Shown: one piece after another, positions 23,718 through 32,207 of the stretch
How positions within the stretch are numbered: the first letter of the stretch is position 1
How the letters are laid out: the number at the start of each line of letters is the position of its first letter
Source of the DNA: Actinoplanes couchii
Lineage (GTDB): Bacteria; Actinomycetota; Actinomycetes; Mycobacteriales; Micromonosporaceae
Reading direction: 5' to 3'
DNA length: 64,000 nt
Assembly (NCBI RefSeq): GCF_016862075.1
Contig: NZ_BOMG01000039.1
Coordinates: 124,001 to 188,000 of the forward strand
The notes under the pieces: generated by a model
What the model was told of the DNA's origin: nothing
What the model saw: the letters and a program-made list of their open reading frames with translations, nothing else
The model's database searches: none
Position numbers and translations under genes: made by a program

Positions 23718-24361
23718 TCCGACGGCGCCGGCTCGTCGACGACCGGATGACGTAGCCCGGGGTGGTCCGCCGGCAGGTTGCGGCGGATCACCCACCAGCT
23801 CACCGCCAGACAGGCGGCGACCAGCGGCCCGGACAGCGCCACGCGCGCGCCGGCCAGCGCCGCGGTCATCCCGGCCTGATAGAGCGGCAGGAACACGGCG
23901 ACCCGGATCACATACTGGGCGACCCAGACCCAACTGCCGCGGGAGTACGCCTTGAGCAGCACCGGATCGCGCCGCCACCTGGTGCGCTGCCCGAGGACGG
24001 TGCCGACCACGATGCCGAGCAGCGGCCACCGGATCACGATGCTGATCACCCAGGCGAGCACACTGGCACCATTGCTGAGCAGCTGCAACAGGAAGAAGTC
24101 GTTGGCGTTGCCGGTGTAGAGGGCGATCAGCGCCGCGACGCAGACGACGAAGAGCCCGATCAGCACCGCTCGTGGTTTGTCGCCCTTGCGCAGCCGCCAC
24201 ACCGAGAGCCCGATCGCGGTGATCACCGCCGCGATCGCCCCGGCCCAGATCGACTGCCCGAAGCCGAGCCACCCGGCCGCGAATCCGACCGCGGGCAGCG
24301 AGGCGTCGACCGCGGCCCGCCGTCCGTTGAGCAACTCCGCCAGCGTTTCCGGTTGCGCCAT
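23699..24361 (-). CDS. DUF3159 family membrane protein
   Basis: A 220-aa integral membrane protein with about six helices and the family's conserved stretches (ALIALYTGNANDFFLLQLLS, SRGSWVWVAQYVIRVAVFLP). Function unknown; DUF3159 is found throughout actinobacteria. ATG 24361 is preferred; GTG two codons upstream (24367) is an alternative. An iron-box-like palindrome lies 18-36 bp upstream of the start, so iron-dependent repression is plausible. Confidence 0.88.
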   Translation of the reverse strand: MAQPETLAELLNGRRAAVDASLPAVGFAAGWLGFGQSIWAGAIAAVITAIGLSVWRLRKGDKPRAVLIGLFVVCVAALIALYTGNANDFFLLQLLSNGASVLAWVISIVIRWPLLGIVVGTVLGQRTRWRRDPVLLKAYSRGSWVWVAQYVIRVAVFLPLYQAGMTAALAGARVALSGPLVAACLAVSWWVIRRNLPADHPGLRHPVVDEPAPSDQKAAS

Positions 24362-24378
24362 CTCCACCCGCCCCTACG

Positions 24379-24397
24379 TGAGGTTAGGCGAGCCTAA
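24379..24397. promoter_or_regulatory. Putative iron box (DtxR/IdeR-type operator)
   Basis: TGAGGTTAGGCGAGCCTAA matches the actinobacterial iron-box consensus TTAGGTTAGGCTAACCTAA at 16 of 19 positions and is nearly palindromic. It sits just upstream of the DUF3159 gene, after the stop of the protease gene. Confidence 0.6.
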
Positions 24398-24410
24398 CAG
24401 CCGGTGGGAC

Positions 24411-25916
24411 TCACCGGATCCCGGGTAACAGTCCCGCCGAGCGCATCGCCACCCGCAACGTGTCCATGGACACCCCCTGCGGAGCGGGTTCCCGCCACGG
24501 ATCGGCGGGCTGCCGCAGTCCGAGGGCGGCCACCGCGTCCGGCAGCCCGGCCCCGGTCCGGTGCCTGTCGCCCAGCGCCCGGCAACTGCCCTTGATCAGC
24601 TCGAACAGCCGATCCACCCGGGCGGCGTCGCGGACCGTGCACCGCCCGCGGAAGTCCGGGTGATGGGCCAGCAGGAGGGCGGCGAGCCCGCTCACCCAGG
24701 GGGCCGCGAACGAGGTGCCGTCCCAGGCCGCGTAGTGCGACGGGGGCACCGACGAGACGATCGCCACTCCCGGCGCGCACACGTCGATCTCCGGCCCGTG
24801 GCAGGTGAACGAGGCCGAGAAGTAGCCGTCGGCCGTCGGTGACCCGTACACCCGGGTGGTGTGGTGGCTCTCCGGCGGGAATTCGCCCAGCTTGCCGATC
24901 GCGGCGACGGCCAGCACCCCGGGAAGCGAGGCCGGGAAGCACACCGGGCCGGCCGAACTGCCGGCCGCCGCGACGACCGCGATCCCGGCCTGCCGGGCCT
25001 GCTCGATCCGGCCGGTGACCAGCGGTGAGAACTGCGGGCTGCCCAGACTCAGGTTGATCACGTCGATCTGCTCGGCGATGCAGTGGTCGATCGCCTCGAT
25101 CAGGTCGCTGGACCAGCCGCCCGGGAAGACCCGGCAGGAGTGCAGCAGCGCCTCCGGGACCACCCCGGCGACGATGCCCGCCGCGTGGGTGCCGTGACCG
25201 ACCCGGTCCTCCCAGCAGTCCCGGTCCCCGGCGACCCGGCCGGCCAGGTCGGGGTGCTCGGCCGAGGCGCCGGAGTCGACGATCGCGACCCGGATCCCGT
25301 CGCCCCGGAACGTCGGCGGCAGCGCGTCGAACCGCATCGCCCGGCGGGCCCAGCCGTCCAGCGGGCGCTCCGTCTCCGCCAGGGGCGGGCAGACCACCAG
25401 GTTCGGGGCGTCCGCGCGCAGCGACGGCCGGCCGTGCCAGACCGCCCAGTAGCTGTGCCGGGGTTTGACGTGCATACCCTCCAGCGGCAGCATCCCGGCC
25501 GGGACGTCGATCACCACCCGGCCACCGGCCCGGGTCACGCCGCGCAGCGGGAGCGCGTCGTTCATCAGGTAGATCTCGGCCCCGGACAGCGGGCGGCCGT
25601 CACTGCCGGTGACCAGGAACGCCAGCCGGGCCACCTCACCCGGCGGGATCAGCGCCGGGTCGGTGGCCGGGGACGCGTAGCGCAGCGGCTGATCCGGCTC
25701 GACGTGCGCGGTCCCGGCGACGGTGAGCATCGCGGCCCGGTCGGCGTCCATCTCCACCACCGCGAACGCCGGCATCGACGAGACGACCCGGTGCACGGTG
25801 GCGCCCGGGTCCTCGGCCAGCCGGCCGAAGAAGGTCTCCGCGGGCACCCCTAGCGGCGCCACCAGGTAACGCTCGCGCCGGGAGCCGACCGGGACGGCGG
25901 CCGGATGTTCGGTCAT
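24411..25916 (-). CDS. S8 (subtilisin-like) serine peptidase without signal peptide
   Basis: 501 aa. The catalytic triad is clear: Asp in VAIVDSGA, His in GHGTHAAGI, Ser in GTSFAAP. The residue that normally supplies the oxyanion-hole Asn (AAGN) is Ser here (VVAAAGSSAG). Ahead of the protease domain are an inhibitor-I9-like region (~20-75) and a beta-sandwich stretch resembling carboxypeptidase-regulatory domains (~95-150, VTGSDGRPLSGAEIYL). No signal peptide or C-terminal anchor is seen, so it may act in the cytoplasm or leave by another route. It is the third gene of a probable operon after a Met/His-rich peptide and a 77-aa protein. Confidence 0.9.
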   Translation of the reverse strand: MTEHPAAVPVGSRRERYLVAPLGVPAETFFGRLAEDPGATVHRVVSSMPAFAVVEMDADRAAMLTVAGTAHVEPDQPLRYASPATDPALIPPGEVARLAFLVTGSDGRPLSGAEIYLMNDALPLRGVTRAGGRVVIDVPAGMLPLEGMHVKPRHSYWAVWHGRPSLRADAPNLVVCPPLAETERPLDGWARRAMRFDALPPTFRGDGIRVAIVDSGASAEHPDLAGRVAGDRDCWEDRVGHGTHAAGIVAGVVPEALLHSCRVFPGGWSSDLIEAIDHCIAEQIDVINLSLGSPQFSPLVTGRIEQARQAGIAVVAAAGSSAGPVCFPASLPGVLAVAAIGKLGEFPPESHHTTRVYGSPTADGYFSASFTCHGPEIDVCAPGVAIVSSVPPSHYAAWDGTSFAAPWVSGLAALLLAHHPDFRGRCTVRDAARVDRLFELIKGSCRALGDRHRTGAGLPDAVAALGLRQPADPWREPAPQGVSMDTLRVAMRSAGLLPGIR

Positions 25917-25944
25917 GTCTACTCCACTTACAACGCCGGCTTTT

Positions 25945-26178
25945 TCACAGGGCCGGCAGGCCGGGCACGGTCGAGCGCAGGTGCTGAACCGCGTGGAAGA
26001 CCGCGGCCGTCTGGTTCAGGGAGGCGGCGTACTGGTGTGCCGTGTACTGCTGGACAGCGGTGACCAGCCCCGGCGCCAGGGCCGCGGCCTGGGGCAGGAT
26101 CGGCGCGGCCGCCTCTAGCCAGCGGTAGCAGAGCTGGATGCTCGCCGCCGCCGGCTGTCGCATCGCCTCGACGTTCAC
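25945..26178 (-). CDS. Small helical protein between Met-rich peptide and protease
   Basis: 77 aa, not recognised. Ala/Gln-rich and predicted helical throughout (IQLCYRWLEAAAPILPQAAA, VFHAVQHLRSTVPGLP). GTG 26178 overlaps the TGA of the Met-rich gene (GTGA), and the S8 peptidase gene begins 28 bp after its stop, which argues for one transcript. It could be a chaperone or partner of the Met-rich peptide, or a protease substrate; no evidence decides. Confidence 0.65.
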   Translation of the reverse strand: MNVEAMRQPAAASIQLCYRWLEAAAPILPQAAALAPGLVTAVQQYTAHQYAASLNQTAAVFHAVQHLRSTVPGLPAL

Positions 26179-26420
26179 ATGGACTGCTGCATCATCGGCA
26201 TGCCCATCCCGTACATCATCCCGGGGTGACACTGCTGCATATGGCGCATCATCATCTGCTGCATGTGCTGCATCTGCATCATGTGCATCATGTGCGGGTG
26301 CATCATCGGCATCATCATCTGCGGATGCATCATGGGCATCATCATCGGCTGGCCCATCATCGGATCGCCCGTGCCCATGTTCATGTTCATGCCGCTGGGC
26401 GCGAAAGCTGCCGTGCTCAT
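26175..26420 (-). CDS. Methionine/histidine-rich small protein
   Basis: 81 aa, of which I count 33 Met, together with many His, Gln and Pro and a single Cys (MQQCHPGMMYGMG). The first ten residues are ordinary (MSTAAFAPSG); the rest is Met clusters such as MMMPMMHPQMMMPMMHPH. ATG 26420 has GGGGAGA about 5 nt upstream; an open frame upstream lacks such a site. Met/His density suggests binding of Cu(I) or another soft metal, or use as a Met-rich oxidant sink. Alternatively it may be a precursor or substrate of the co-transcribed protease. No signal peptide. Confidence 0.75.
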   Translation of the reverse strand: MSTAAFAPSGMNMNMGTGDPMMGQPMMMPMMHPQMMMPMMHPHMMHMMQMQHMQQMMMRHMQQCHPGMMYGMGMPMMQQSM

Positions 26421-26569
26421 GGCGGTCTCCCCTCGTCGGACGGGACCGTTTCCCGCCCTTCGAGACGGAAGGTAATCGAAACAATTCGGGGAATTGTAAA
26501 GAGTCGCCGAAAACGGTGCATCTCGGTCGCGAGTCCGGGACACTGATGTGCCCCCGCGGGGACGAGACA

Positions 26570-26598
26570 TTGACCAACGTATAAGTCTTTTCTATCTT
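26570..26598 (+). promoter_or_regulatory. Sigma-70-type promoter of the GH85 gene
   Basis: TTGACC (26570-26575), 17-bp spacer, TATCTT (26593-26598). Transcription would start about 7 bp later, at or next to ATG 26607, and no Shine-Dalgarno precedes that ATG, so the mRNA is probably leaderless. The surrounding ~140 bases are AT-rich for this genome and must also hold the promoter of the divergent Met-rich operon. Confidence 0.6.
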
Positions 26599-26606
26599 GA
26601 TCTTCG

Positions 26607-29003
26607 ATGAAGAGACTGCTGGCCATCGCCCTCGCCGCCACCCTGGCGCTCGTCGTCCCGTCACCCGCACAGGCCGCCCCGAGCAACACCGGCCCCCAGC
26701 CGTACGCCTCGTTCTGGCATCCGAACAGCCTCCTGAACTGGGATCCGGCCACCGACCCGGACGCCCGCCACAACCGCTCCCGGGTTCCGCTCGCCACCCG
26801 CGTCTCGGACCCCGCGCTGAAGGCGAACCCGAACGCCCGCTCCGGTGAGGGCCGGATCGCGTCCCTGGTCTCGTTCGCCCCGACCTCCGGCAACCCGTCG
26901 CAGGGCGCCCTCGACCCGAACTACTACGCGTTCGGCTACTGGCAGTACATCGACACCCTGGTCTTCTGGGGTGGTTCGGCCAGTGAGGGCCTGATCCTGG
27001 CGCCGAACCCGACGGTCATCGACGCCGCGCACCGCAACGGGGTGAAGGTCTACGGCACGGTGTTCTTCCCGCCGGCCGCGTACGGCGGTCAGATCCAGTG
27101 GGTCCGCGACTTCGTCCAGAAATCCGGCACCACCTACCCGGTCGCCGACAAGCTGGTGCGGGTCGCGGAGCACTACGGCTTCGACGGCTGGTTCATCAAC
27201 CAGGAAACCGGCGGCGGCGACACGGCGCTGGCCACCGAGGTCCGCAACACGATGACCTATGCCCGTTCGCTCGGTCCCATCGGATTCATGTGGTACGACG
27301 CGATGACCGAGAGCGGCCCGGTGTCCTGGCAGGACGGCCTGACCTCGGCCAACGACGCGTTCCTGCAGGACGGTCCGGCCCGGGTGTCCGATGCGATGTT
27401 CCTCGACTTCGGCTGGAGCGCCGCCAAGCAGACCGCCTCCCGGACCAACGCCCGCGCGCTCGGCCGCAGCGAGTTCGACCTCTACGCCGGCATCGACACC
27501 GAGGCCAACGGCTACAACACGTCGGTGCCGTGGAGTTCGGTCTTCCCGGACGGTCAGCCGCACGTCACCGGGCTGGGCCTCTACCGGCCCGAATGGACGT
27601 GGAAGTCGTCGACGTCACGCGCCGACTTCCACACCCGGGACGCCCGCTACTGGGTGGGCGCCAACGCGGACCCGTCGAACACCACCACCACGTCCGGTTG
27701 GAAAGGCCTTGCCAATTACGTCGCGGAGTCCAGCCCGATCACCGCGAAACCGTTCGTGACCAGCTTCAACGCCGGGCACGGCGACTTCTACACGATCGGC
27801 GGCGCACCGTCCGGCACCAGCGGCTGGAACAACCTGTCACTGCAGGACGTGCCGCCCACCTACCGCTGGATCGTCCAGTCCACCGGCACCAGGCTGACGC
27901 CCGCGATCGACTTCACCGACGCCTACGAGGGCGGCAGCTCGCTGCGGCTCACTGGGCGGCTGGACGCGGCCAACACCGTGCGCCTCTACCAAACCCGGCT
28001 CCCGGTAGCGGCTGACACGAAACTGTCGGTCGTGGTCAAGAATCCGGCATCCGGCCCCACACATCTTTCCGCCGCCGTGTCGTTCACCGACGACCCGGCG
28101 ACGTTCCACCATCTCGCTCTCGGCGACACCACCGGCACCGGCTGGGAGACCCGGACGATCGACCTCTCCGGGTACGCCGGACGAACGGTCGCGCAGCTCG
28201 GGGTCAGTGCGCAGGCCCCCGCGACGGTCGCCGGTTACGACATCCGGGTCGGCCGGATCGCCCTGTACGACGGCACGGTCGACCGGGTCGCTCCGGCGTC
28301 GGACCTGACCGTTCTCGGCGCAACTGACGTGTCCACCACCCGCAAGACGCTGCGCCTGACGTGGAAAGCTTCGGACAGCCCGGTGCATCATTACGACGTG
28401 TTCCGCCGCAATCCGGACGGCACCCGCACTCATCTGGGCGGCACCCCCAACGACGCCTGGTTCGTCCCCCGGCTGGACCGATCCGGGACGGAGACCAGCA
28501 CGATCGTCGAGGTGGAGGCGGTCGGCACCGAAGGCGGCCGGTCCACCCCGGTCAGCACCGAACTGACCTGGAGCGACGAGCCGATCCCGGCGAATCTGGC
28601 GCTCAACCGCCCGGCCACCGCGGACTCCCAGTGCGCCACGGCGGAGGGCGCGGCGAAGGCGGTCAACGGCAGTGTCACCGACAAGTGGTGCTCACTGGGT
28701 TCGGCGAAGTGGCTGGAGGTCGATCTGGGCACATCGCAGCCGTTGACCGAGTTCGTGGTGAAACACGCAGCTGTCGGGGGCGAAAACGCCGCCTGGAACA
28801 CCCGGGATTTCGCGATCGCAGTCCGAAATTCCACGACCGATCCCTGGCAGACGGTGGTCACCACAGTCGGCAACACAGCAGCCACCACCACCCACCCGGT
28901 CACGACGACAGCCCGCTACGCCCGCCTGTCCATCACCACCCCAACCCAGAACGGAGACCCGGCCGCCCGAATCTACGAATTCGAAGCCTGGGGCAACACC
29001 TGA
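26607..29003 (+). CDS. Secreted endo-beta-N-acetylglucosaminidase, GH85
   Basis: 798 aa. Signal peptide 1-23 (LLAIALAATLALVVPSPAQA, cleavage after AQA). A GH85 catalytic domain (~30-400) carries WFINQETG, whose Asn and Glu correspond to the assisting and acid/base residues of the family, plus FDGWF and FMWYDAMTESG. Two beta-sandwich domains follow, and the end (~665-798) is an F5/8-type discoidin module (NLALNRPATADSQCATAEGA). Family enzymes cleave the chitobiose core of N-glycans by a substrate-assisted mechanism; here probably to release glycans from eukaryotic glycoproteins outside the cell. Transcript likely leaderless. Confidence 0.93.
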   Translation: MKRLLAIALAATLALVVPSPAQAAPSNTGPQPYASFWHPNSLLNWDPATDPDARHNRSRVPLATRVSDPALKANPNARSGEGRIASLVSFAPTSGNPSQGALDPNYYAFGYWQYIDTLVFWGGSASEGLILAPNPTVIDAAHRNGVKVYGTVFFPPAAYGGQIQWVRDFVQKSGTTYPVADKLVRVAEHYGFDGWFINQETGGGDTALATEVRNTMTYARSLGPIGFMWYDAMTESGPVSWQDGLTSANDAFLQDGPARVSDAMFLDFGWSAAKQTASRTNARALGRSEFDLYAGIDTEANGYNTSVPWSSVFPDGQPHVTGLGLYRPEWTWKSSTSRADFHTRDARYWVGANADPSNTTTTSGWKGLANYVAESSPITAKPFVTSFNAGHGDFYTIGGAPSGTSGWNNLSLQDVPPTYRWIVQSTGTRLTPAIDFTDAYEGGSSLRLTGRLDAANTVRLYQTRLPVAADTKLSVVVKNPASGPTHLSAAVSFTDDPATFHHLALGDTTGTGWETRTIDLSGYAGRTVAQLGVSAQAPATVAGYDIRVGRIALYDGTVDRVAPASDLTVLGATDVSTTRKTLRLTWKASDSPVHHYDVFRRNPDGTRTHLGGTPNDAWFVPRLDRSGTETSTIVEVEAVGTEGGRSTPVSTELTWSDEPIPANLALNRPATADSQCATAEGAAKAVNGSVTDKWCSLGSAKWLEVDLGTSQPLTEFVVKHAAVGGENAAWNTRDFAIAVRNSTTDPWQTVVTTVGNTAATTTHPVTTTARYARLSITTPTQNGDPAARIYEFEAWGNT

Positions 29004-29414
29004 TCCACCCCTCCACCGCGCCGCTTTCTTCGCGGTGCGCGCCGCTTTCCTCTCGCGGTCGGCGGTGCTTTCCTCTCGCGGTCAGCGGTGCTTTCAAAAC
29101 CTCAACTTCAAATGCCGTTTTTTTTACGAGCCGACCATGTGCTCGTGGTCGGCAACGCGAGGTAGGCGGCACACCGGACCGACCCAGCGACCGCCGGGCC
29201 GGATGCGATGGTCACCGGTTGACCGGTAACGAATCTCAGCCCCCGCCAGCCGCCGGCTCGCTGTTGACCAGTGGCACGACTCAGGCAGCCAACCGCCGGC
29301 TCTCTTATCCGGTCACGCGACGCGGACTGCCGACCCGCTGGCTCTCTGTTAGCGGGTTGCGCGTCCTGTTTATCCGGTTGCGCGTCTCGGGGTGGCTTGG
29401 CGATCATGCTGGGC
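29004..29414. other. Intergenic region with 22-bp repeats and element copy C
   Basis: No supported gene in these ~410 bases. 29017-29095 holds about three and a half 22-bp direct repeats (GCCGCTTTCCTCTCGCGGTC type). A run of eight T is followed by the inverted repeat GCCGACCA/TGGTCGGC, then copy C. The rest (29225-29400) has imperfect CCGCYGGCTCTCT repeats with a CCCGCT/AGCGGG hairpin. Confidence 0.6.
29143..29222 (-). repeat. Recurrent 3' element, copy C (partial)
   Basis: Shares the GCGACCGCCGGGC arm, the GCCGCC segment and the flanking GGCCGGATGCGATGGTCA block (close to copy E) but has lost the GGTACGCCG end. It has the same orientation relative to the GH85 gene upstream as copies A, B and D have to theirs. 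Confidence 0.55.
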
Positions 29415-29867
29415 ATGAGCGCCACGATCCGCCGAGCCGGTCCCGACGATGCCCGCACGGTCGCTGACGTGCTCCTCCGAGGCCGGGTCGGGGCGGGCGA
29501 CGCGATCCCGCCGGGCGTCCACCCGGACCACGAGGTCCGCGAATGGGTGGCCGCAGTGGTCGTCCCCACCCGAGAGGTCTGGCTGGCCGCCGACCCGGCC
29601 GGCGAACCGTCCGCGGTCATGGTGATCGACGGTGACTGGATCGACCAGCTCTACGTCGTCCCCGAAGCCACCGGCCGGGGCCTGGGCTCACAACTCGTCG
29701 AGTTGGCCAAGACCCGCAGCCCCGCCGGCCTCCAACTGTGGACCTTCGTCTCCAACACCGCGGCCCAGCGCTTCTACGAACGCCACGGCTTCACCGTCGC
29801 CGAAACCACCGACGGCTCCGGCAACGAGGAGAGGTCCCCCGACATCCGCTACACCTGGCAGCCCTGA
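29415..29867 (+). CDS. GNAT-family N-acetyltransferase
   Basis: 150 aa, a single GNAT fold: LYVVPEATGRGLGSQLVELA is the acetyl-CoA pyrophosphate loop with Q/RxxGxG/A, followed by FVSNTAAQRFYERHGFTV. ATG 29415 is chosen because homologues start with a short M-x-x-x-IRRA beta-strand; ATG 29406 is possible, and neither has a good ribosome binding site. Substrate unknown. Confidence 0.85.
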   Translation: MSATIRRAGPDDARTVADVLLRGRVGAGDAIPPGVHPDHEVREWVAAVVVPTREVWLAADPAGEPSAVMVIDGDWIDQLYVVPEATGRGLGSQLVELAKTRSPAGLQLWTFVSNTAAQRFYERHGFTVAETTDGSGNEERSPDIRYTWQP

Positions 29868-29872
29868 GCCCT

Positions 29873-29935
29873 GGAGGCCCTGAAACCTCGCAGCCCGCAG
29901 CCCTGAAAGCCCTGAAACCTCGCAGCCCGCAGCTC
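29873..29935. repeat. Short intergenic direct repeats
   Basis: Two near-identical copies of CCCTGAAACCTCGCAGCCCG about 30 bp apart, followed by diverged CCTGGCAGxxCTGGAA units up to about 29990, between two acetyltransferase genes. No gene or terminator-like hairpin is evident. Confidence 0.6.
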
Positions 29936-30011
29936 TAGAAACCTGGCAGTCCTGGAACCTCGCAGCGCTGGAAGCCTGGCAGCTCTGCAATGCCCCGTGG
30001 GCAAGCCGCGC

Positions 30012-30788
30012 TCAGCGTGACGCCCACCAGGTGGACATCGCCACGGCGGTGAAACCCAGCGACTCGTAGAGCGGCCGCCCCAACTTCGACGCGGTCAGGG
30101 TGACCGGGATCCCGGCGAGGTGCGCGAGGGATCCGAGCATGAGCGCCCGCCCGACACCCCGGGACCGGAACTCCGGCGGAGTGGCCACCCAGTAGTGACT
30201 ACCGATTCCCGCGTCCACCACCGTCACGCAGGCGCCCGCGACCACACCGTCGAGCCGGGCGACGAAGACATCCACGCCCGGCTCTTCCAACAGAGCGGCC
30301 GGAAACACCTCACCCGCCCGATAAGGCTCGAACCGGCTCATCTCGAATCCGGCGATAACCGCACGCTCAGCGGCGCGAAGATCAGCGCCCCCAGGCACGG
30401 ACGCGCCGCCGGGCACAGGCGCACCATCAGGCGTGGCCGCACCGCCGTGCACCCGGACGACCTCCATCGCCGGATGGGCCACCGGGGCGGGATCCCGCAG
30501 CATCACCGGCATCTGCCAGTGGCGTAGGTCCAGGTGGGTCAGGTCCGACGTACCGAAAGGGTCCTCGATGTTGATCGGTCCTGGAGCACCGCGAACCAGG
30601 TCGCCGATCTGATCCACGGCGACCGCCGGATCCTGGATCAGGACCCGCAGGCCGGCCCGCTGATCCCCGGCGACGGCCAGGAACCCGGACCCCGCGATCA
30701 CCTCGTGCCCCCGCGAACGCCCGGTGGCCGCCCAGAACGCGGCCGAGTTGCGCGCCTGCCGGAACGGCGCCTCGACGATCGCGGTCAC
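30012..30788 (-). CDS. GNAT-family acetyltransferase with N-terminal extension
   Basis: 258 aa. The C-terminal ~120 residues are a GNAT domain (FRSRGVGRALMLGSLAHLAG, then LYESLGF). The N-terminal half resembles the inactive first half of two-domain acetyltransferases. Between them lies a short low-complexity insertion (GGAATPDGAPVPGGASVPGG). The adjoining phosphotransferase gene ends 35 bp upstream on the same strand. Substrate unknown. Confidence 0.85.
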   Translation of the reverse strand: MTAIVEAPFRQARNSAAFWAATGRSRGHEVIAGSGFLAVAGDQRAGLRVLIQDPAVAVDQIGDLVRGAPGPINIEDPFGTSDLTHLDLRHWQMPVMLRDPAPVAHPAMEVVRVHGGAATPDGAPVPGGASVPGGADLRAAERAVIAGFEMSRFEPYRAGEVFPAALLEEPGVDVFVARLDGVVAGACVTVVDAGIGSHYWVATPPEFRSRGVGRALMLGSLAHLAGIPVTLTASKLGRPLYESLGFTAVAMSTWWASR

Positions 30789-30822
30789 GACAGCCGCCAG
30801 AGGCCGGTAGACACGGGCGCGA

Positions 30823-31593
30823 TCACGGCAGCCTCCAGAAGTCGGCGGGCAGGGCTTCGGTCTCGGTGGCGGACTGTTCGAGGTTCGCGGCCACCGGCAG
30901 CAGCGCTGTCCCGGCCGGATCGCCGGTGGCGGCCATGTCCCGGATCATCGCGGCCTGGCGCCGGGCCCGTCCCACCACCACCGTGCCGAAGGCGGCGCGA
31001 TCCCCCTGGTAGCCGTAGGAGTCCAGGAACAGGTGCAACCGGCGGAACCGATCGTCCGGGAAGCCGAGTTGCCGGGACGCGCCCGCGGCATACAGCGGCA
31101 CCCAGGACAGGGCCGCGAACGCCAGATCGACCTCCCGCGTCGACGGCCCGGCGGTGTCCCAGTCGAAGAATCCGGCCAGCCGGTCCCCGTCCATCACCGC
31201 GTTGTACGGCGCCGCGTCCTGATGCCCGATCACCAGCCCGGGCCGCATCGACGCGCCGGCGAACCAGATCTCCGCACCGGGCGGCCGGAAGTCGGCGGTC
31301 AGATCGTGCAGCCGCCGCAGCCACTCCCCCACCTGCACGAGTGTCGAGTCGGCGAACACCCAGCCGGGCCACGGCACCCGACCGCCGATGACATCACCGG
31401 GCAGATATGTCAGCTTCTCGCGGCCCTGCTCGTCGAACCCGAGCGCCTGTGGCGCACCCTCGAACCCGGCGCGCGCCAGATGCCGCAGCAGCGCGTGCAC
31501 GGCCGGGGTCCACGGTGACGCCGGTTTGTGGACGACCCCGGTGATCCGGACCGCGCCGGAGGTGTTGCCGCCAGGCAGCTCGTCTTCACTCAC
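30823..31593 (-). CDS. Aminoglycoside phosphotransferase-like kinase
   Basis: 256 aa. The catalytic loop IGHQDAAPYNAVM supplies Asp and Asn, and FFDWDTAGP the Mg-binding Asp, as in APH/ChoK-type small-molecule kinases. The N-terminal Lys region is weak and the protein is short for the family. It lies directly upstream of a GNAT gene in one orientation. Antibiotic resistance is not implied; many family members phosphorylate metabolites. Confidence 0.88.
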   Translation of the reverse strand: MSEDELPGGNTSGAVRITGVVHKPASPWTPAVHALLRHLARAGFEGAPQALGFDEQGREKLTYLPGDVIGGRVPWPGWVFADSTLVQVGEWLRRLHDLTADFRPPGAEIWFAGASMRPGLVIGHQDAAPYNAVMDGDRLAGFFDWDTAGPSTREVDLAFAALSWVPLYAAGASRQLGFPDDRFRRLHLFLDSYGYQGDRAAFGTVVVGRARRQAAMIRDMAATGDPAGTALLPVAANLEQSATETEALPADFWRLP

Positions 31594-31646
31594 CGACTGT
31601 TCATATCGGATGACCGGACCGTACCGACACTGATTTAATCCGGGCC

Positions 31647-32207
31647 GTGTCCGTGAATCCTGTCGACCGTTTCCGGTCCGCGCCCCTGGTTCCCGCCCCC
31701 GCGCCGTGGCGCCCGGCGGGCCGTGGTGTGTTCCGAACCGGCGGCCTGATCGGGGTCGGCTTCGCCGCCGATCCGGTGACCGGCCGTGACCTGCTGCTGG
31801 TGGCGTCCCACAGCGGCCTGAGCCTGATCGACACGGTCACCGGCGACCGGCCGGCCCGTGACGACGAGGAGGACGTGGGCTGGCCCGACGACGAGGATCT
31901 GACCTGTCCCGGGATCGGCCCGATCGCCGGCGCCCGGGTCCGGATGGCGGGGCTGCTCGGCGGCGGCCTGCACCGGCGAACGCGCGACGGCTGGGCGGTA
32001 AAGGTGGTGAGCCCCGACTGGCCGAGCGACCGGGTGCTGCTCTCCGCCGATGACCACCCCTGGACCGGCAACGCCTGGTGGCACGTCTTCCACGCCGAGG
32101 TCACCGAGCTGCGCGCCGCCGGTTTCTCGCCGTCCGGTGCCACCCTGGTCGTCGCCACCACCAGCGACGTCACCCTGTGGACCAGGTCAGACCTCGGCGA
32201 GCAGTAA
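31647..32207 (+). CDS. Hypothetical protein
   Basis: 186 aa, not recognised. The sequence reads as beta-strand-rich (LLLVASHSGLSLIDTVTGDR, GATLVVATTSDVTLWTRSD), which hints at beta-propeller-like blades, but is too short for a full propeller. An acidic stretch DDEEDVGWPDDEDL lies in the middle. GTG 31647 is the start; the 3' end overlaps the convergent gene by 21 bp. No signal peptide. Confidence 0.6.
   Translation: MSVNPVDRFRSAPLVPAPAPWRPAGRGVFRTGGLIGVGFAADPVTGRDLLLVASHSGLSLIDTVTGDRPARDDEEDVGWPDDEDLTCPGIGPIAGARVRMAGLLGGGLHRRTRDGWAVKVVSPDWPSDRVLLSADDHPWTGNAWWHVFHAEVTELRAAGFSPSGATLVVATTSDVTLWTRSDLGEQ

Noticed and set aside
24411..26420. Cyanobactin-type RiPP cluster
   Set aside because: There is an S8 protease and a small peptide, but no heterocyclase, second protease or recognition sequences; kept only as one of several hypotheses.
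29143..29160. Rho-independent terminator at the T8 run near 29118 and the following hairpin
   Set aside because: On the plus strand the T-run precedes the stem and on the minus strand the stem is followed by A, so the order is wrong for a terminator in either direction.
30823..31593. Antibiotic-resistance kinase
   Set aside because: The APH fold alone does not show antibiotic modification; no resistance-class motifs or cluster context.
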